Source: an uncultured bacterium (GTDB lineage: Bacteria > Planctomycetota > Phycisphaerae > Phycisphaerales > UBA1924). From it: a stretch of 12,819 nt of DNA. A program made the translations under genes and the position numbers. Each line of letters opens with the position of its first letter. Position 1 is the first letter of the stretch. The notes under the pieces were generated by a model. The model was not told where the DNA came from and searched no databases. It saw nothing but the letters and a program-made list of their open reading frames with translations. The stretch is taken from NCBI GenBank assembly GCA_938003595.1, contig CALKYH010000128.1, forward strand, positions 1-12,819, in the 5' to 3' direction. Of this stretch, positions 1-7,818 are shown piece after piece.

Positions 1-462
1 GGCGACAAGGCCCACGTGCCCGCGCCGGAGGACGACGAGGTGGTCATCCCCTTCGGGACCGCGGCGCTCCGCCACCAGGGCGACGACTGCACCGTGATCT
101 CCTTCGGCCGGCCCGTGATGTTCTGCATCGAGGCCGCCGAGGAACTCCGCGAGCAGCACGGCGTGAACATCGATGTGCTCGACATGCGGACCATCCGCCC
201 CCTCGACATGCCCGCGGTGATCCGCAGCGTGGAGCGCACCGGGCGGCTGGTGGTGGTGGACCAGTCCTGGCCCTTCGCGTCGGTCGCGTCCGAGGTCGTC
301 ACGCAGATCTGCGAGCAGGCGTTCGACTGGCTCGATGCCCCGCCGATCCGTGTGAACTCCGACGATGTGCCCGCGCCGTACAGCAAGTCACTCGAGGCCG
401 CGTTCCTGCCCCACAAGGGGAAGATTGTCGCGGCGGTTCTGAAGTCCCTGGGCCGCGCCTGA
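1..462 (+). CDS. pdhB: Pyruvate dehydrogenase E1 component, beta subunit (3' part only)
   Basis: The first 153 codons visible are the C-terminal part of an alpha-ketoacid dehydrogenase E1 beta subunit; the gene begins before the window. With E1 alpha it decarboxylates pyruvate using thiamine diphosphate and passes the acetyl group to the E2 lipoyl arm in the cytoplasm. What is seen is the IPFGTAALRHQGDDCTVISF stretch followed by AAEEL and IDVLDMRTIRPLD, the typical start and core of the transketolase C-terminal domain, then VVVDQSWPFASVASEV and the ending DVPAPYSKSLEAAFLP, which is close to the usual VPMPYAxxLE ending of the family. The reading frame is open from base 1, so the GTG at 16 is an internal valine. 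The downstream pdhC (1536) supports pyruvate dehydrogenase, though a branched-chain or acetoin complex cannot be excluded from this fragment alone. Confidence 0.85.
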   Translation, partial: GDKAHVPAPEDDEVVIPFGTAALRHQGDDCTVISFGRPVMFCIEAAEELREQHGVNIDVLDMRTIRPLDMPAVIRSVERTGRLVVVDQSWPFASVASEVVTQICEQAFDWLDAPPIRVNSDDVPAPYSKSLEAAFLPHKGKIVAAVLKSLGRA

Positions 463-506
463 CCGCCGGCCCGCATCGCTCAACGACCCTCTTCAGGAGA
501 GATTCC

Positions 507-1469
507 ATGTCCATCCTGGCGATGATCGCCGCTCTGACGCTTGCCACCCCCGCCCCCGCCGACGAGACGCCGACGCTCCGCATCGGCGACCGCGCGCCGG
601 CTATCGAGATCGAGCACTGGCTGTCGGTCCCCGAGGGCGTGCAGCAGTTCGTCACGCCCGGCGACGGCAAGATCTATGTGCTGGACTTCTGGGCCACCTG
701 GTGCGCGCCGTGCATCGCGGACATGCCGCATGTCTCGGAGCTGGCCGGCGAGACGGCCGACAAGGGCGTGGTGATCATCGGCGTGTCTGACGAGGACGCC
801 GAGACGGTGACCGCGTTCCTGGATCGTCCGGTGGGCAAGGACAAGCGCCGCGACACGCTGCTGCAGGTCATCGCGACGGACCCGGACAAGTCCACGCACG
901 AGTCGATCCTGGTCGCCTCGGGCGATGTGTCAATCCCCCGCGCCGTGGTCATCGGCAAGACCGGCGAGATCGAGTGGATCGGCCACCCCGTGACCGACCA
1001 CCTCGACGAGGTCCTGGAGAAGATCATCGCCGGGACCTGGGACCGCGACGCCTGGCGCGACGCCCTCGAGAAGCGGATGGCCTTCGACAAGCAGTTCGCG
1101 AAGCTGCTGGCCGACGAGGAGTGGGAGCAGGCCGCGGAGCTGGCCGGGGAGGACTGGCAGCTGCTCAACGACATCGCGTGGCGCATCGCCTTCGACCCTG
1201 AGGGCAAGGTCAAGGACCGCAACTTCCCGCTCGCCGAGCGGTACGCGACCCGCGCGCTGCAGATCAACAACGCGGAGAACTCGTTCCCCGTCTTCGTCAT
1301 CGCGACCATCGAGGCCGAACGCGGCAATTTCGCCAAGGCCGCCAGCCTCGCCGACCGCGCCCTCCAGATGGAAGGCCCCGGCGGGACCTGGACCGGCTAC
1401 TACCAGCAGTCCAAGGACCAGTGGGAGCAAAAGGCCGCGGAAGCGGCCGCGAAGAACGGTCGCCGCTGA
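507..1469 (+). CDS. Secreted TlpA-like thioredoxin-family protein with TPR-like C-terminal tail
   Basis: A 320-residue thiol-disulfide oxidoreductase of the TlpA/ResA type. Residues 1-18 form a short signal peptide ending TPAPA before DETP. The thioredoxin fold covers about 24-175. Its active site is FWATWCAPC with Cys66 and Cys69, and the cis-proline loop is SIPRAVV at Pro144. After about residue 180 the protein is helical: two stretches (AWRIAF..., then AERYATRALQIN and ERGNFAKAASLADRALQ) read like TPR helices. AGGAGA at 495-500, six bases before the ATG, supports this start. It probably reduces or isomerises disulfides outside the cytoplasmic membrane; the partner is unknown. It lies 44 bases after pdhB and 66 bases before pdhC on the same strand, so it could be co-transcribed with the dehydrogenase genes although it acts in a different compartment. 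Family assignment is firm; the role is inference. Confidence 0.85.
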   Translation: MSILAMIAALTLATPAPADETPTLRIGDRAPAIEIEHWLSVPEGVQQFVTPGDGKIYVLDFWATWCAPCIADMPHVSELAGETADKGVVIIGVSDEDAETVTAFLDRPVGKDKRRDTLLQVIATDPDKSTHESILVASGDVSIPRAVVIGKTGEIEWIGHPVTDHLDEVLEKIIAGTWDRDAWRDALEKRMAFDKQFAKLLADEEWEQAAELAGEDWQLLNDIAWRIAFDPEGKVKDRNFPLAERYATRALQINNAENSFPVFVIATIEAERGNFAKAASLADRALQMEGPGGTWTGYYQQSKDQWEQKAAEAAAKNGRR

Positions 1470-1487
1470 CGCTACGATGCGCATCCA

Positions 1488-1515
1488 TTTGAGCTTTGAG
1501 CTCTGAGCTTTGAGC
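1488..1515 (+). repeat. Heptamer tandem repeat, four units of TTTGAGC
   Basis: Four head-to-tail copies of the 7-base unit TTTGAGC fill 1488-1515; the third copy is TCTGAGC. The unit is AT-richer than the surrounding DNA. The tract lies between the TlpA-like gene and pdhC, 20 bases before the pdhC start, and so would sit in the pdhC leader or intercistronic RNA. No other copy was noticed in the window. Function is unknown. Confidence 0.85.
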
Positions 1516-1535
1516 GTTCCTCCGAAAGACCCCGC

Positions 1536-2969
1536 ATGCCGATCGAAATCACCATGCCCCGCCTCTCCGACACCATGCAGCAGGGCACGGTCGTCAAGTG
1601 GAATGTCAAGGAGGGCGACACGGTCAAGAGCGGCGATGTCCTCGCCGACATCGAGACCGACAAGGCCACCATGGAGCTGGAGTCCTTCGACGCCGGGGTC
1701 GTTGCGTCGCTCGCGGCCAAAGAAGGCGCCAATGTCCCCGTCGGCGCCACCATCGTCGTCCTCGCCACCAAGGGCGAGGACCCCGCCGAGGTGAAAGCCA
1801 AGGCCGGCGGCGGCGCAGCGACATCGAGCGGCAAGAAGGACGAGGCCAAGGCTCCGGCCGCGAAGGCCGAGGGCGGCAAGGACGCCGGCGCCAATGGTCG
1901 CGCCGCGGCCGCCGTCGCCGAGCCGGAGGTCGAGGAGGAGCCGGAGCAGACCCCGAGCAACGGCGCTGCCGCGCCCCGGGGCGGACGGATCTTCGCCTCG
2001 CCCCTGGCGAAGAAGGTCGCGGACGACCTGGGCGTGGACCTGTCCGGCGTGGAGGGCTCGGGCCCGTCCGGGCGCATCGTCCGCGCCGATGTCGAGGCCG
2101 CGGCCTCCGGCGGCGCCCGGAAGAAAGCGCCGACGCAGCCGAAGCAGACCACGGGAACAGGCCGCGCCCCCGTGACGACGATCCCCGGCGCCCCGGTGTT
2201 CGCGGGCGAGGGCGAGGGGCTGTCGGCCAAGTCGATCGCCCTGTCGAACATGCGTCGCACGATCGCACGCCGGCTGGTCGAGTCCAAGACCTCGATCCCG
2301 CACTACCAGGTGACGGTCGTTGTGGACATGGACCCGCTCATGGCGCTGCGCCAGACGCTCAACGAGCAGCTGGGATCGCAGGGCGTGAAGCTGAGCGTGA
2401 ACGACTTCCTTGTGCGGGCGTGCGCCATCGCCATGCACCAGCACCCGCTGATCAATTCCTCCTGGAGTGAATCGGGGAACGAGTCCGGCGACGAGCCCGG
2501 CATCAGGCTCCACGAGCGCGTCAACATCGGCGTGGCCATCGCTCTGCCGGTGGATGTCCCGGCGGGCAAGTACGGCGGTCTGGTGGTCGCGACCATCCGC
2601 GACGCCGACCGCGTGGGCCTGCGGACGATCTCCTCGCAGACCAAGGCCTACTCCGAGAAGGCGCGGGCCAAGGGCCTGAGCATCGAGGACCAGTCGGACT
2701 CGACCTTCACCATCTCCAACCTGGGCATGTTCGGCGTGGAGCACTTCACCGCCATCATCAACCCGCCGAACACGGCGATCCTGGCCGTCGGCGGGGCGAC
2801 GAAGAAGCCCGTGGTGCGGACCGTGAACGGCGTGGACCAGATCGTCGTCGGGCACGAGATGCAGATGACGATGTCGAGCGATCACCGCGTGATCGACGGC
2901 GCCATGGCGGCGCAGTACCTCTCGACCGTCCGCGAGATCCTCGAGCACCCGGCGACGATGCTGGTCTGA
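1536..2969 (+). CDS. pdhC: Dihydrolipoyllysine-residue acetyltransferase, E2 of pyruvate dehydrogenase
   Basis: A complete 477-residue E2 that moves the acetyl group from the lipoyl arm to coenzyme A and forms the core of the cytoplasmic complex. There is one lipoyl domain (about 1-77) with the lipoylated lysine in ETDKATME (Lys43). An Ala/Glu/Lys-rich linker (about 85-148) follows, then the peripheral-subunit-binding domain at 151-188 (FASPLAKKVADDLGVDL, then GSGPSGRI). A second linker leads to the catalytic domain from about 230, starting with SNMRRTIARRLVESK and ending with the active-site motif SSDHRVIDGA (His450, Asp454). The length fits single-lipoyl E2 proteins. The ATG at 1536 begins MPIEITMPRLSDTM, the expected N-terminus; only a weak GAAAGA precedes it, so translation may depend on the upstream genes. 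The gene ends 15 bases from the convergent metalloprotease gene. Confidence 0.93.
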   Translation: MPIEITMPRLSDTMQQGTVVKWNVKEGDTVKSGDVLADIETDKATMELESFDAGVVASLAAKEGANVPVGATIVVLATKGEDPAEVKAKAGGGAATSSGKKDEAKAPAAKAEGGKDAGANGRAAAAVAEPEVEEEPEQTPSNGAAAPRGGRIFASPLAKKVADDLGVDLSGVEGSGPSGRIVRADVEAAASGGARKKAPTQPKQTTGTGRAPVTTIPGAPVFAGEGEGLSAKSIALSNMRRTIARRLVESKTSIPHYQVTVVVDMDPLMALRQTLNEQLGSQGVKLSVNDFLVRACAIAMHQHPLINSSWSESGNESGDEPGIRLHERVNIGVAIALPVDVPAGKYGGLVVATIRDADRVGLRTISSQTKAYSEKARAKGLSIEDQSDSTFTISNLGMFGVEHFTAIINPPNTAILAVGGATKKPVVRTVNGVDQIVVGHEMQMTMSSDHRVIDGAMAAQYLSTVREILEHPATMLV

Positions 2970-2984
2970 GGCCGCGTCGAACGA

Positions 2985-5075
2985 TCAGCAGGTGGTGTTG
3001 TAGAGGCCGAGCAGGAAGTTCAGGTCGGCGAAGTCGATCACGCCGTTCTGGTCGAAGTCCGCGGGGTGGCCCGGGTTCACCTGGTTGTAGACGCCCAGCA
3101 GGATGTTCAGGTCGCCGAAGCCGATGATGTTGTCGCCGTCGAGGTCGCCCACGCAGCGGACCTGGAACGCGCCGATCAGCGTGTCCACGCCCTCGGCGTT
3201 GGTCACCCGCAGGTCGTAGAAGCCCAGCGGCGTCGTGGGATCGATGAACAGGAACGCCCCGCCCTCCGTGCCCAGCGTGTTCGTCGCCCCGAACGCCACC
3301 ACCTGGATGCCCGTCCCCGAGAACTGGATCGTCGTCGGGATCAGCCAGTTGGCCCCGATGAGCTGGATGCTGGCGTTGCGGCCCACATAGCCGTAGCCGG
3401 GCGTGATCGAGTGCAGCGCGGTGACGCCACCGTGCACCGTCACGCTGATGCGCCGCTCGTCCTGCAGCCCGTTGGAGTCGGTCACACGCAGCGGCACCGA
3501 GTAGTCACCGCTCGAGGAATAGATGAACGCGACCTGCGGCTGGCCGATGGTCTCGAACGAGCCGTTGGCGTCCAGGTCCCAGTCATAGCTCACGATGCTC
3601 GCGCCCGGCGCGTTCGCTTCGGAGTTGATGTTGCCCATGAACCAGCAGGGCTGGTTCGCCCGCGCCCGCTTGTGGCCGACGCCCGGGTTCGCCGTCGGCG
3701 ACTCCGGCACGCCCACCAGGATCGACAGGTTGTACAGCTGCACCTGGTCGGGCGCGGTGGGCCCGACATCCGTGATATGCACCGCGTACGAGCCGGCAGG
3801 CAGCATGGGCAGGATGATCGTCTCGGCCGCGCCCGGACCGTTGATGTTCGCCGTCCAGATCTGGCCGTTGATCAGATCGAGCATCTCCAGGGCCAGGTCG
3901 CCGATCGAGTTGGCGTCGATCGTCGTGAACGGCGCCCCGCAGCCCGAGCCCGTCTGCACGCCGGTGTCGTAGACCCCGCCCGTCGGGGCCGCGACCAGCG
4001 CGAAGCTCGGCACATCCGCGGAGGTGTCGAACATGAACCAGTCCGAGTCCGTGCCGTTGGGCGCGCCAGCGCCGTTGAGCGAAAGATTCTTCGCACCGAA
4101 CGAGCGCGGCGCCGGGACCGGCGGCGAGCCCGGCGGCGGCACAGACACCAGCGGAACCAGGTCGCCCAGCCAGTAGGCGCTGCCGAAGGTGTGGTTCGGC
4201 GCGAAGCGGTCGTTGTACGACCGCGCGGCGCCGCGGATCTCGTCCGGGCTCGGGCCGTCGAACGCCGAGGACACCTGCGGCTCCATGAGCTTGGTCTGGT
4301 TGCACGGCGCCGCGTGGTACAGCCCCAGCCCATGCCCGTGCTCATGGCCCACCACATTGCGAAGGGTGCGATAGTTGTTCGCGGGGTTGTTGAAGTTGAG
4401 GAGCGTGAAGCCCGTCGTGTCGATGAACATGTCGCCGCCGCCGACGAATCCCGCGCCCGAGAGATTCGACGGGAACGCGTTGTACGCCAGGTACGGGCTC
4501 CCGGGCACCGGCCCGCCGCCGATGCGGATGTCGCCCCGCTGCGGCAGGTACGCGGTGTTCTGGTCCATGGCCGAGTTGTCATCCTGCACCTCGCGGTAGT
4601 ACAGCCCCGCGTTTCGCGCCCACGAGGCCAGCGCCTGGCGCACCAGCTCGCGCCCGCGGTCCACATCGCCCAGGTGCGTCACGAACGCGGCGTTGAGCGC
4701 GTTGCCCTGCACGGACGCCGGATCGATCGCAGTCAATCCCCAGGTGGCCCCATCGTCGGGGAAGGAGTAGGTCAGGATCGCGCGCTCGGCGTTGCCGGCG
4801 CCGGCGATCTGCACTGGATCGCCGTTCCACACCCACTGGTCGTTGAAGTACCGCTCGTCGCCCAGTTCCACCAGCTGCGCCGGGGGGCGCAGCCCGTAGA
4901 GCCGCATCGCGTCGAGCATCTCCGCCCGGGTCATCGCCTCGGGGAAGCACATGGGAGAGGTCTGCAGAGCTCGTTCGAGATCGGGCTCTGCGACCAGCGC
5001 CGCGCCCGATGTCGCGGCCAGGAGCCCGGCCGCCATGCGAGAAGAACCGACGCCGAAGCGCATCTTCGTGGTCAT
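2985..5075 (-). CDS. Secreted matrixin-type zinc metalloprotease with PKD and C-terminal dockerin-like module
   Basis: A 696-residue secreted protein. An N-terminal signal peptide (about 5-29) is followed by a possible propeptide (about 40-90) and a metzincin catalytic domain (about 95-290). The zinc motif HEHGHGLGLYH carries His244, Glu245, His248 and His254, and Met264 in KLMEP is the Met-turn, as in peptidase family M10. Residues 325-455 resemble a pre-peptidase C-terminal (PPC) domain, about 475-548 a PKD domain (SYDWDLDANGSFETIG), and about 551-640 an IPT/TIG-like fold. The end (641-696) is a two-repeat dockerin-like module, GDLDGDNIIGFGDLN and DFDQNGVIDFADLN, bracketed by Cys641 and the C-terminal Cys696. 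It probably degrades extracellular protein while held at the surface. ATG 5075 has GGGGATGG upstream; the ATG four codons later (MRFGVG) is an alternative. The substrate is unknown. Confidence 0.85.
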   Translation of the reverse strand: MTTKMRFGVGSSRMAAGLLAATSGAALVAEPDLERALQTSPMCFPEAMTRAEMLDAMRLYGLRPPAQLVELGDERYFNDQWVWNGDPVQIAGAGNAERAILTYSFPDDGATWGLTAIDPASVQGNALNAAFVTHLGDVDRGRELVRQALASWARNAGLYYREVQDDNSAMDQNTAYLPQRGDIRIGGGPVPGSPYLAYNAFPSNLSGAGFVGGGDMFIDTTGFTLLNFNNPANNYRTLRNVVGHEHGHGLGLYHAAPCNQTKLMEPQVSSAFDGPSPDEIRGAARSYNDRFAPNHTFGSAYWLGDLVPLVSVPPPGSPPVPAPRSFGAKNLSLNGAGAPNGTDSDWFMFDTSADVPSFALVAAPTGGVYDTGVQTGSGCGAPFTTIDANSIGDLALEMLDLINGQIWTANINGPGAAETIILPMLPAGSYAVHITDVGPTAPDQVQLYNLSILVGVPESPTANPGVGHKRARANQPCWFMGNINSEANAPGASIVSYDWDLDANGSFETIGQPQVAFIYSSSGDYSVPLRVTDSNGLQDERRISVTVHGGVTALHSITPGYGYVGRNASIQLIGANWLIPTTIQFSGTGIQVVAFGATNTLGTEGGAFLFIDPTTPLGFYDLRVTNAEGVDTLIGAFQVRCVGDLDGDNIIGFGDLNILLGVYNQVNPGHPADFDQNGVIDFADLNFLLGLYNTTC
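3093..3150 (-). repeat. 58-bp near-identical repeat inside dockerin-like modules, copy 1
   Basis: This stretch encodes the first calcium-loop repeat of the metalloprotease's dockerin-like module. It matches 5369-5426 at 54 of 58 bases by direct comparison, with differences at four positions only. The rest of the two genes is unrelated, so the match is a local module duplication or conversion. Confidence 0.85.
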
Positions 5076-5140
5076 TGGATTCCATCCCCACGCAGGCGCC
5101 GTGGCCGGGGCGATCCGCCGGCGCCGCGGACAATCGATGC

Positions 5141-5157
5141 GGCCGCCAGCGGCGGCC
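5141..5157 (-). other. Perfect 7-bp hairpin in metalloprotease leader
   Basis: GGCCGCC, a three-base AGC loop and GGCGGCC form a perfect inverted repeat 66 bases upstream of the metalloprotease ATG at 5075. There is no T-run on either side, so it is not a convincing terminator. It may be leader structure or a chance product of high GC. Confidence 0.3.
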
Positions 5158-5197
5158 TGAACGGATCAATCATCCGGAATGTGCAGGCGAATGCAAA

Positions 5198-5228
5198 GCA
5201 AACGCCCGGGAATTATGGGCGTGTTTGC
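5198..5228 (-). terminator. Bulged hairpin downstream of the GSDH-like gene, possible terminator
   Basis: Arms 5198-5207 (GCAAACGCCC on +) and 5217-5228 (GGGCGTGTTTGC) pair over ten bases with a two-base bulge around a nine-base loop. It lies 33 bases after the stop of the - strand dehydrogenase-like gene. Read on the - strand it is followed by TTTGC only, so it would be a weak intrinsic terminator. The rest of 5076-5260 is the metalloprotease leader; no clear promoter was seen there. Confidence 0.35.
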
Positions 5229-5260
5229 AGCGCGTTCGGGAGTTCGGCCGGCGGCGATGG

Positions 5261-6643
5261 TCAGCAGGTCTCGCCGTAGAGCCCCAGCAGCAGGTTTAGA
5301 TCGGCGAAGTCCACCGCATCGTCCCCGTTCAGGTCGCCCACCAGGCCCGGGCCCGTCTGGCCATAGGAGCCCAGCAGCAGGTTCAGGTCGCCGAAGCCGA
5401 CGATGTTGTCGCCGTCCAGGTCGCCCGGGCACGGGCACTCCTGCGCCGGCACGCCGTTGGGCACGATCTTGAAGATCTCTCCGCCGTTGTAGTCGCAGAT
5501 GTACAACTCGCCCGCGGCGTCCTCGCCGTAGGACGCGATGCCTGAGATGCTCAGCGTGCCGGGAGGATCCAGCTCCACGGTGCGGTCCATGAACTCGCTG
5601 ACCACCCCGCCGCTATACCGCAGCGAGAACAGGCGCGAGAACTGGAACTCGGCGAAGAAGTAGGTCCCCTGCAGGTCGGGGATCGCGCAGCCGCGGTAGA
5701 CATACCCGCCGGTGACCGACAGGCCGATGGCGTGGGTGTACTCGTAGATCGGCGGCACAAGCGTCGGGCCGTTGCAGGTGCAGCCGGACAGCCCGGTGCA
5801 GAAGGTGCCCTCGGTGCAGCGCCAGCCGTAGTTCTCGCCTCCGATGGAGGACGCGGGCTGGAAGTCGATCTCCTCGCGCTGGTTCTGACCGACATCGCCG
5901 ATCCACAGATCGTGCGTGTCGCGGTCGAACGAGCAGCGCCAGGGGTTCCGCAGGCCGTACGCCCAGATCTCCGGGCGGACGCCGCCGGGCGCGCCGACGA
6001 AGGGGTTGGTGGGGGGGATGCGGTAGTTGCGGTTCGGGTCGGCGGGGAAGTCGTCGCCCCGGACATCGAGCCGGAGGATCTTGCCCTGCAGCAGCGTGAG
6101 GTTCTGGGCGCGGTTGAAGGGGTCGTTCTGGCCGCCGCCGTCGCCGAAGGTGGCGTAGAGGTAGCCGTCCTGCCCGAAGTCGAGCCATCCGCCGCGGTGG
6201 TTGGCGTTGGGCTGGTCGAGGAACAGGATCGTGGTGCGCGAGGCGAAGTCCGCGACATTGGGGTTGCCGGCGGAGACCTGGAACCGCGCGATGACCGAGT
6301 CGCCGGTGGAGTCGCTGTAGTTCACATAGAAGTAGCCGTTGGTGTCGTAGTCGGGGTCGAAGCACATCCCCAGCAGGCCCCACTCCAGCGTGGTCGAGTT
6401 CACGATGGAGGTCATGTCCAGGAACGGCGTCGCCAGCACGGCGCCGCCCTGCAGGATCTTGATCCGGCCGGGCTTCTCCATGATGAACAGGCGCGACTCA
6501 TCGCCCGGCGCGTGCGTCACGAACGCGGGCTGGATGAGCCCGAACGCCACGCGCTCGGTCGTCAGGGGCGTGCCGCCCGCGAGGGCGACGGACGAGGCGG
6601 CGCAGGCGAGGGCGGCGGCGACAGACAGGGCCAATCGGGGCAT
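5261..6643 (-). CDS. Secreted PQQ-type glucose/sorbosone dehydrogenase-like protein with dockerin-like module
   Basis: A 460-residue secreted protein of the GSDH/HHIP-like six-bladed propeller family, whose known members oxidise sugars using PQQ. A signal peptide (1-23, ending ALAGG) precedes the propeller (about 28-396). Family landmarks are RLFIMEKPGRI, GLLGMCFDPDY, NHRGGWLDFGQDGYLY with His149 at the position of the catalytic base, GDGGGQNDP, YGLRNPWRCSFDR with Arg232, and GDVGQNQREEID. A Cys-rich insert (Cys276, 282, 288, 290) follows ENYGW. The end (403-460) is the dockerin-like module with GDLDGDNIVGFGDLN and GDLNGDDAVDFADLN, finishing LYGETC. The ATG at 6643 is chosen because GAGGAGAG lies just upstream and a signal peptide starts there; a start 14 codons earlier would overlap the divergent gene's leader. 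The substrate and true PQQ use are not shown by sequence. Confidence 0.85.
   Translation of the reverse strand: MPRLALSVAAALACAASSVALAGGTPLTTERVAFGLIQPAFVTHAPGDESRLFIMEKPGRIKILQGGAVLATPFLDMTSIVNSTTLEWGLLGMCFDPDYDTNGYFYVNYSDSTGDSVIARFQVSAGNPNVADFASRTTILFLDQPNANHRGGWLDFGQDGYLYATFGDGGGQNDPFNRAQNLTLLQGKILRLDVRGDDFPADPNRNYRIPPTNPFVGAPGGVRPEIWAYGLRNPWRCSFDRDTHDLWIGDVGQNQREEIDFQPASSIGGENYGWRCTEGTFCTGLSGCTCNGPTLVPPIYEYTHAIGLSVTGGYVYRGCAIPDLQGTYFFAEFQFSRLFSLRYSGGVVSEFMDRTVELDPPGTLSISGIASYGEDAAGELYICDYNGGEIFKIVPNGVPAQECPCPGDLDGDNIVGFGDLNLLLGSYGQTGPGLVGDLNGDDAVDFADLNLLLGLYGETC
5369..5426 (-). repeat. 58-bp near-identical repeat inside dockerin-like modules, copy 2
   Basis: Second copy of the segment at 3093-3150 (54 of 58 bases the same). 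It encodes the first calcium-loop repeat of the dehydrogenase-like protein's module. Both copies are on the - strand in the same orientation, about 2.3 kb apart. Confidence 0.85.
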
Positions 6644-6668
6644 CGGGCTCTCTCTCCTCAGGACGGCG

Positions 6669-6680
6669 GGTGGATCCACC
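6669..6680. promoter_or_regulatory. Perfect 12-bp palindrome in divergent intergenic region, possible operator
   Basis: GGTGGATCCACC is a perfect palindrome 26 bases upstream of the GSDH-like ATG, in the 194-base region between that gene and the divergent gene at 6838. Its position suits a regulator site, but a single 12-mer is weak evidence. No convincing -35/-10 pair was found for either gene here. Confidence 0.25.
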
Positions 6681-6837
6681 ATCAAGATACCCGCAGGATC
6701 GGCCCCGGGGAGCGCCGGATTCCGAGATTTGGGGTGGGATTTGGGCGGACTCGGAATACATTGGGGCCGGCCGGGGTTGGGCGGGAAGAGCGGGGCCGCG
6801 ACCCTGCAAGCCCGGAACGAAACGAAGGAGAAGAACG

Positions 6838-7818
6838 ATGCTGAAGATTCACCTGACGGCTGCGGCGATGGCGTGCCTCTGCGGAGCGGCGCACGGGGGA
6901 GGTCTCCACTGGTCGGTCGACGCTCCGACGACCGACGGGAACGGCTTCATCGCCTATGGCGTGCTCATCGCCAGCGACGCCGGCAACGGCGCGCCGAACA
7001 GCGCCCAGGGCCAGTCGCTCAACTTCTTCACCGCCCCGTTCATGGACGGGCCGGACATCTTCAGCTTCGGCGGCCTGCTGCCGCTGGCGGTCCAGGACGG
7101 CGGGCCGGCTTCGTCCACAACCGCCACCATGGACCTGACCACCGTCGTGGATGGCGACGGGACCGCGACCGTGCACGCCTTCGCGCGGGCGATCGGCACG
7201 ACGACGCGCACCGGCACGGAGGCGTTCAACACCTCCAGCGACCCCAACAACCGCGCCGTGTTCACGATCTCGCCGGAGGGCTTCGATCCGGCGCTGCCGG
7301 TGCGGCTGTTCATCGACTGGGCCATGAACGCCTCGGCCGATGCGTCCTCGCCCTATGTCCTGGACGCCCAGCTCGGCGGCCAGATCAACATCAAGCGCAC
7401 GGGCGAGCTGTTTGGTCAGTCCATCGGCATCGCCGGCGCCGACGAGACTTCCTTCCCGCTCGTCGCCGGCGGCTCGACGACGATGGTGATCGCGCCGACC
7501 GATCTCGACCGCGACTTCGAGGTCTCGGTCCGCAGCTTCGGCGGCATCGGCATCAGCGCCGGCGCGGGCGTCGCGGGCCCCGAGGCCGCGGGCGGGTTCG
7601 AGGCGGAGTACGAGGTGACCATCCTCCTGCGCCAATTCTGCCCCGGCGACACCGACGGCGACGACCGCGTGAGCTTCGCGGACCTGAATGTCGTGGTCGG
7701 GTCGTTCAACGCGACAGGCGAGGTCGGCGAGCACGCCGGCGACCTCAACGGCGACGGGCGCGTGGACTTCGCCGACCTGAACATGGTCCTGACGAACTTC
7801 GGCCAGCAGGGCTGCTGA
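6838..7818 (+). CDS. Secreted protein of unknown function with C-terminal dockerin-like module
   Basis: A 326-residue secreted protein. A signal peptide covers about 1-20 (LTAAAMACLCGAAHG). Residues 22-262 look like a beta-rich extracellular domain with few charged clusters; I do not recognise it. The end, 268-326, is the dockerin-like module: FCPGDTDGDDRVSFADLN, then GDLNGDGRVDFADLN, finishing FGQQGC. Cys268 and the C-terminal Cys326 bracket it. AAGGAG at 6825-6830, seven bases before the ATG, fixes the start; the frame is open back to 6670, but that extension has no ribosome site and would hide the signal peptide. It is divergent from the GSDH-like gene. Likely exported and kept at the cell surface or in an extracellular assembly by its module; no activity can be assigned. 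Confidence 0.8.
   Translation: MLKIHLTAAAMACLCGAAHGGGLHWSVDAPTTDGNGFIAYGVLIASDAGNGAPNSAQGQSLNFFTAPFMDGPDIFSFGGLLPLAVQDGGPASSTTATMDLTTVVDGDGTATVHAFARAIGTTTRTGTEAFNTSSDPNNRAVFTISPEGFDPALPVRLFIDWAMNASADASSPYVLDAQLGGQINIKRTGELFGQSIGIAGADETSFPLVAGGSTTMVIAPTDLDRDFEVSVRSFGGIGISAGAGVAGPEAAGGFEAEYEVTILLRQFCPGDTDGDDRVSFADLNVVVGSFNATGEVGEHAGDLNGDGRVDFADLNMVLTNFGQQGC

Noticed and set aside
930..2948. 672-codon open frame on the - strand opposite the TlpA-like gene and pdhC
   Set aside because: Low-complexity Arg/Gly/His/Leu composition with no motif; it is the mirror of GC-rich codon use in well-identified + strand genes.
5130..5260. A promoter for the metalloprotease in the 185-base gap
   Set aside because: I found no -35/-10 pair with sensible spacing; the gap holds two hairpins only.
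3066..5279. 737-codon open frame on the + strand opposite the metalloprotease
   Set aside because: Arg/His/Val-rich shadow. The - strand frame has a zinc motif, PKD and dockerin-like domains, so it is the real gene.
5732..6844. 370-codon open frame on the + strand opposite the GSDH-like gene
   Set aside because: Shadow composition, no signal peptide or motif, and it covers the divergent promoter region.
6682..7734. 350-codon open frame on the - strand opposite the 6838 gene
   Set aside because: Mirror frame of a gene that has a good ribosome site, signal peptide and dockerin-like tail.
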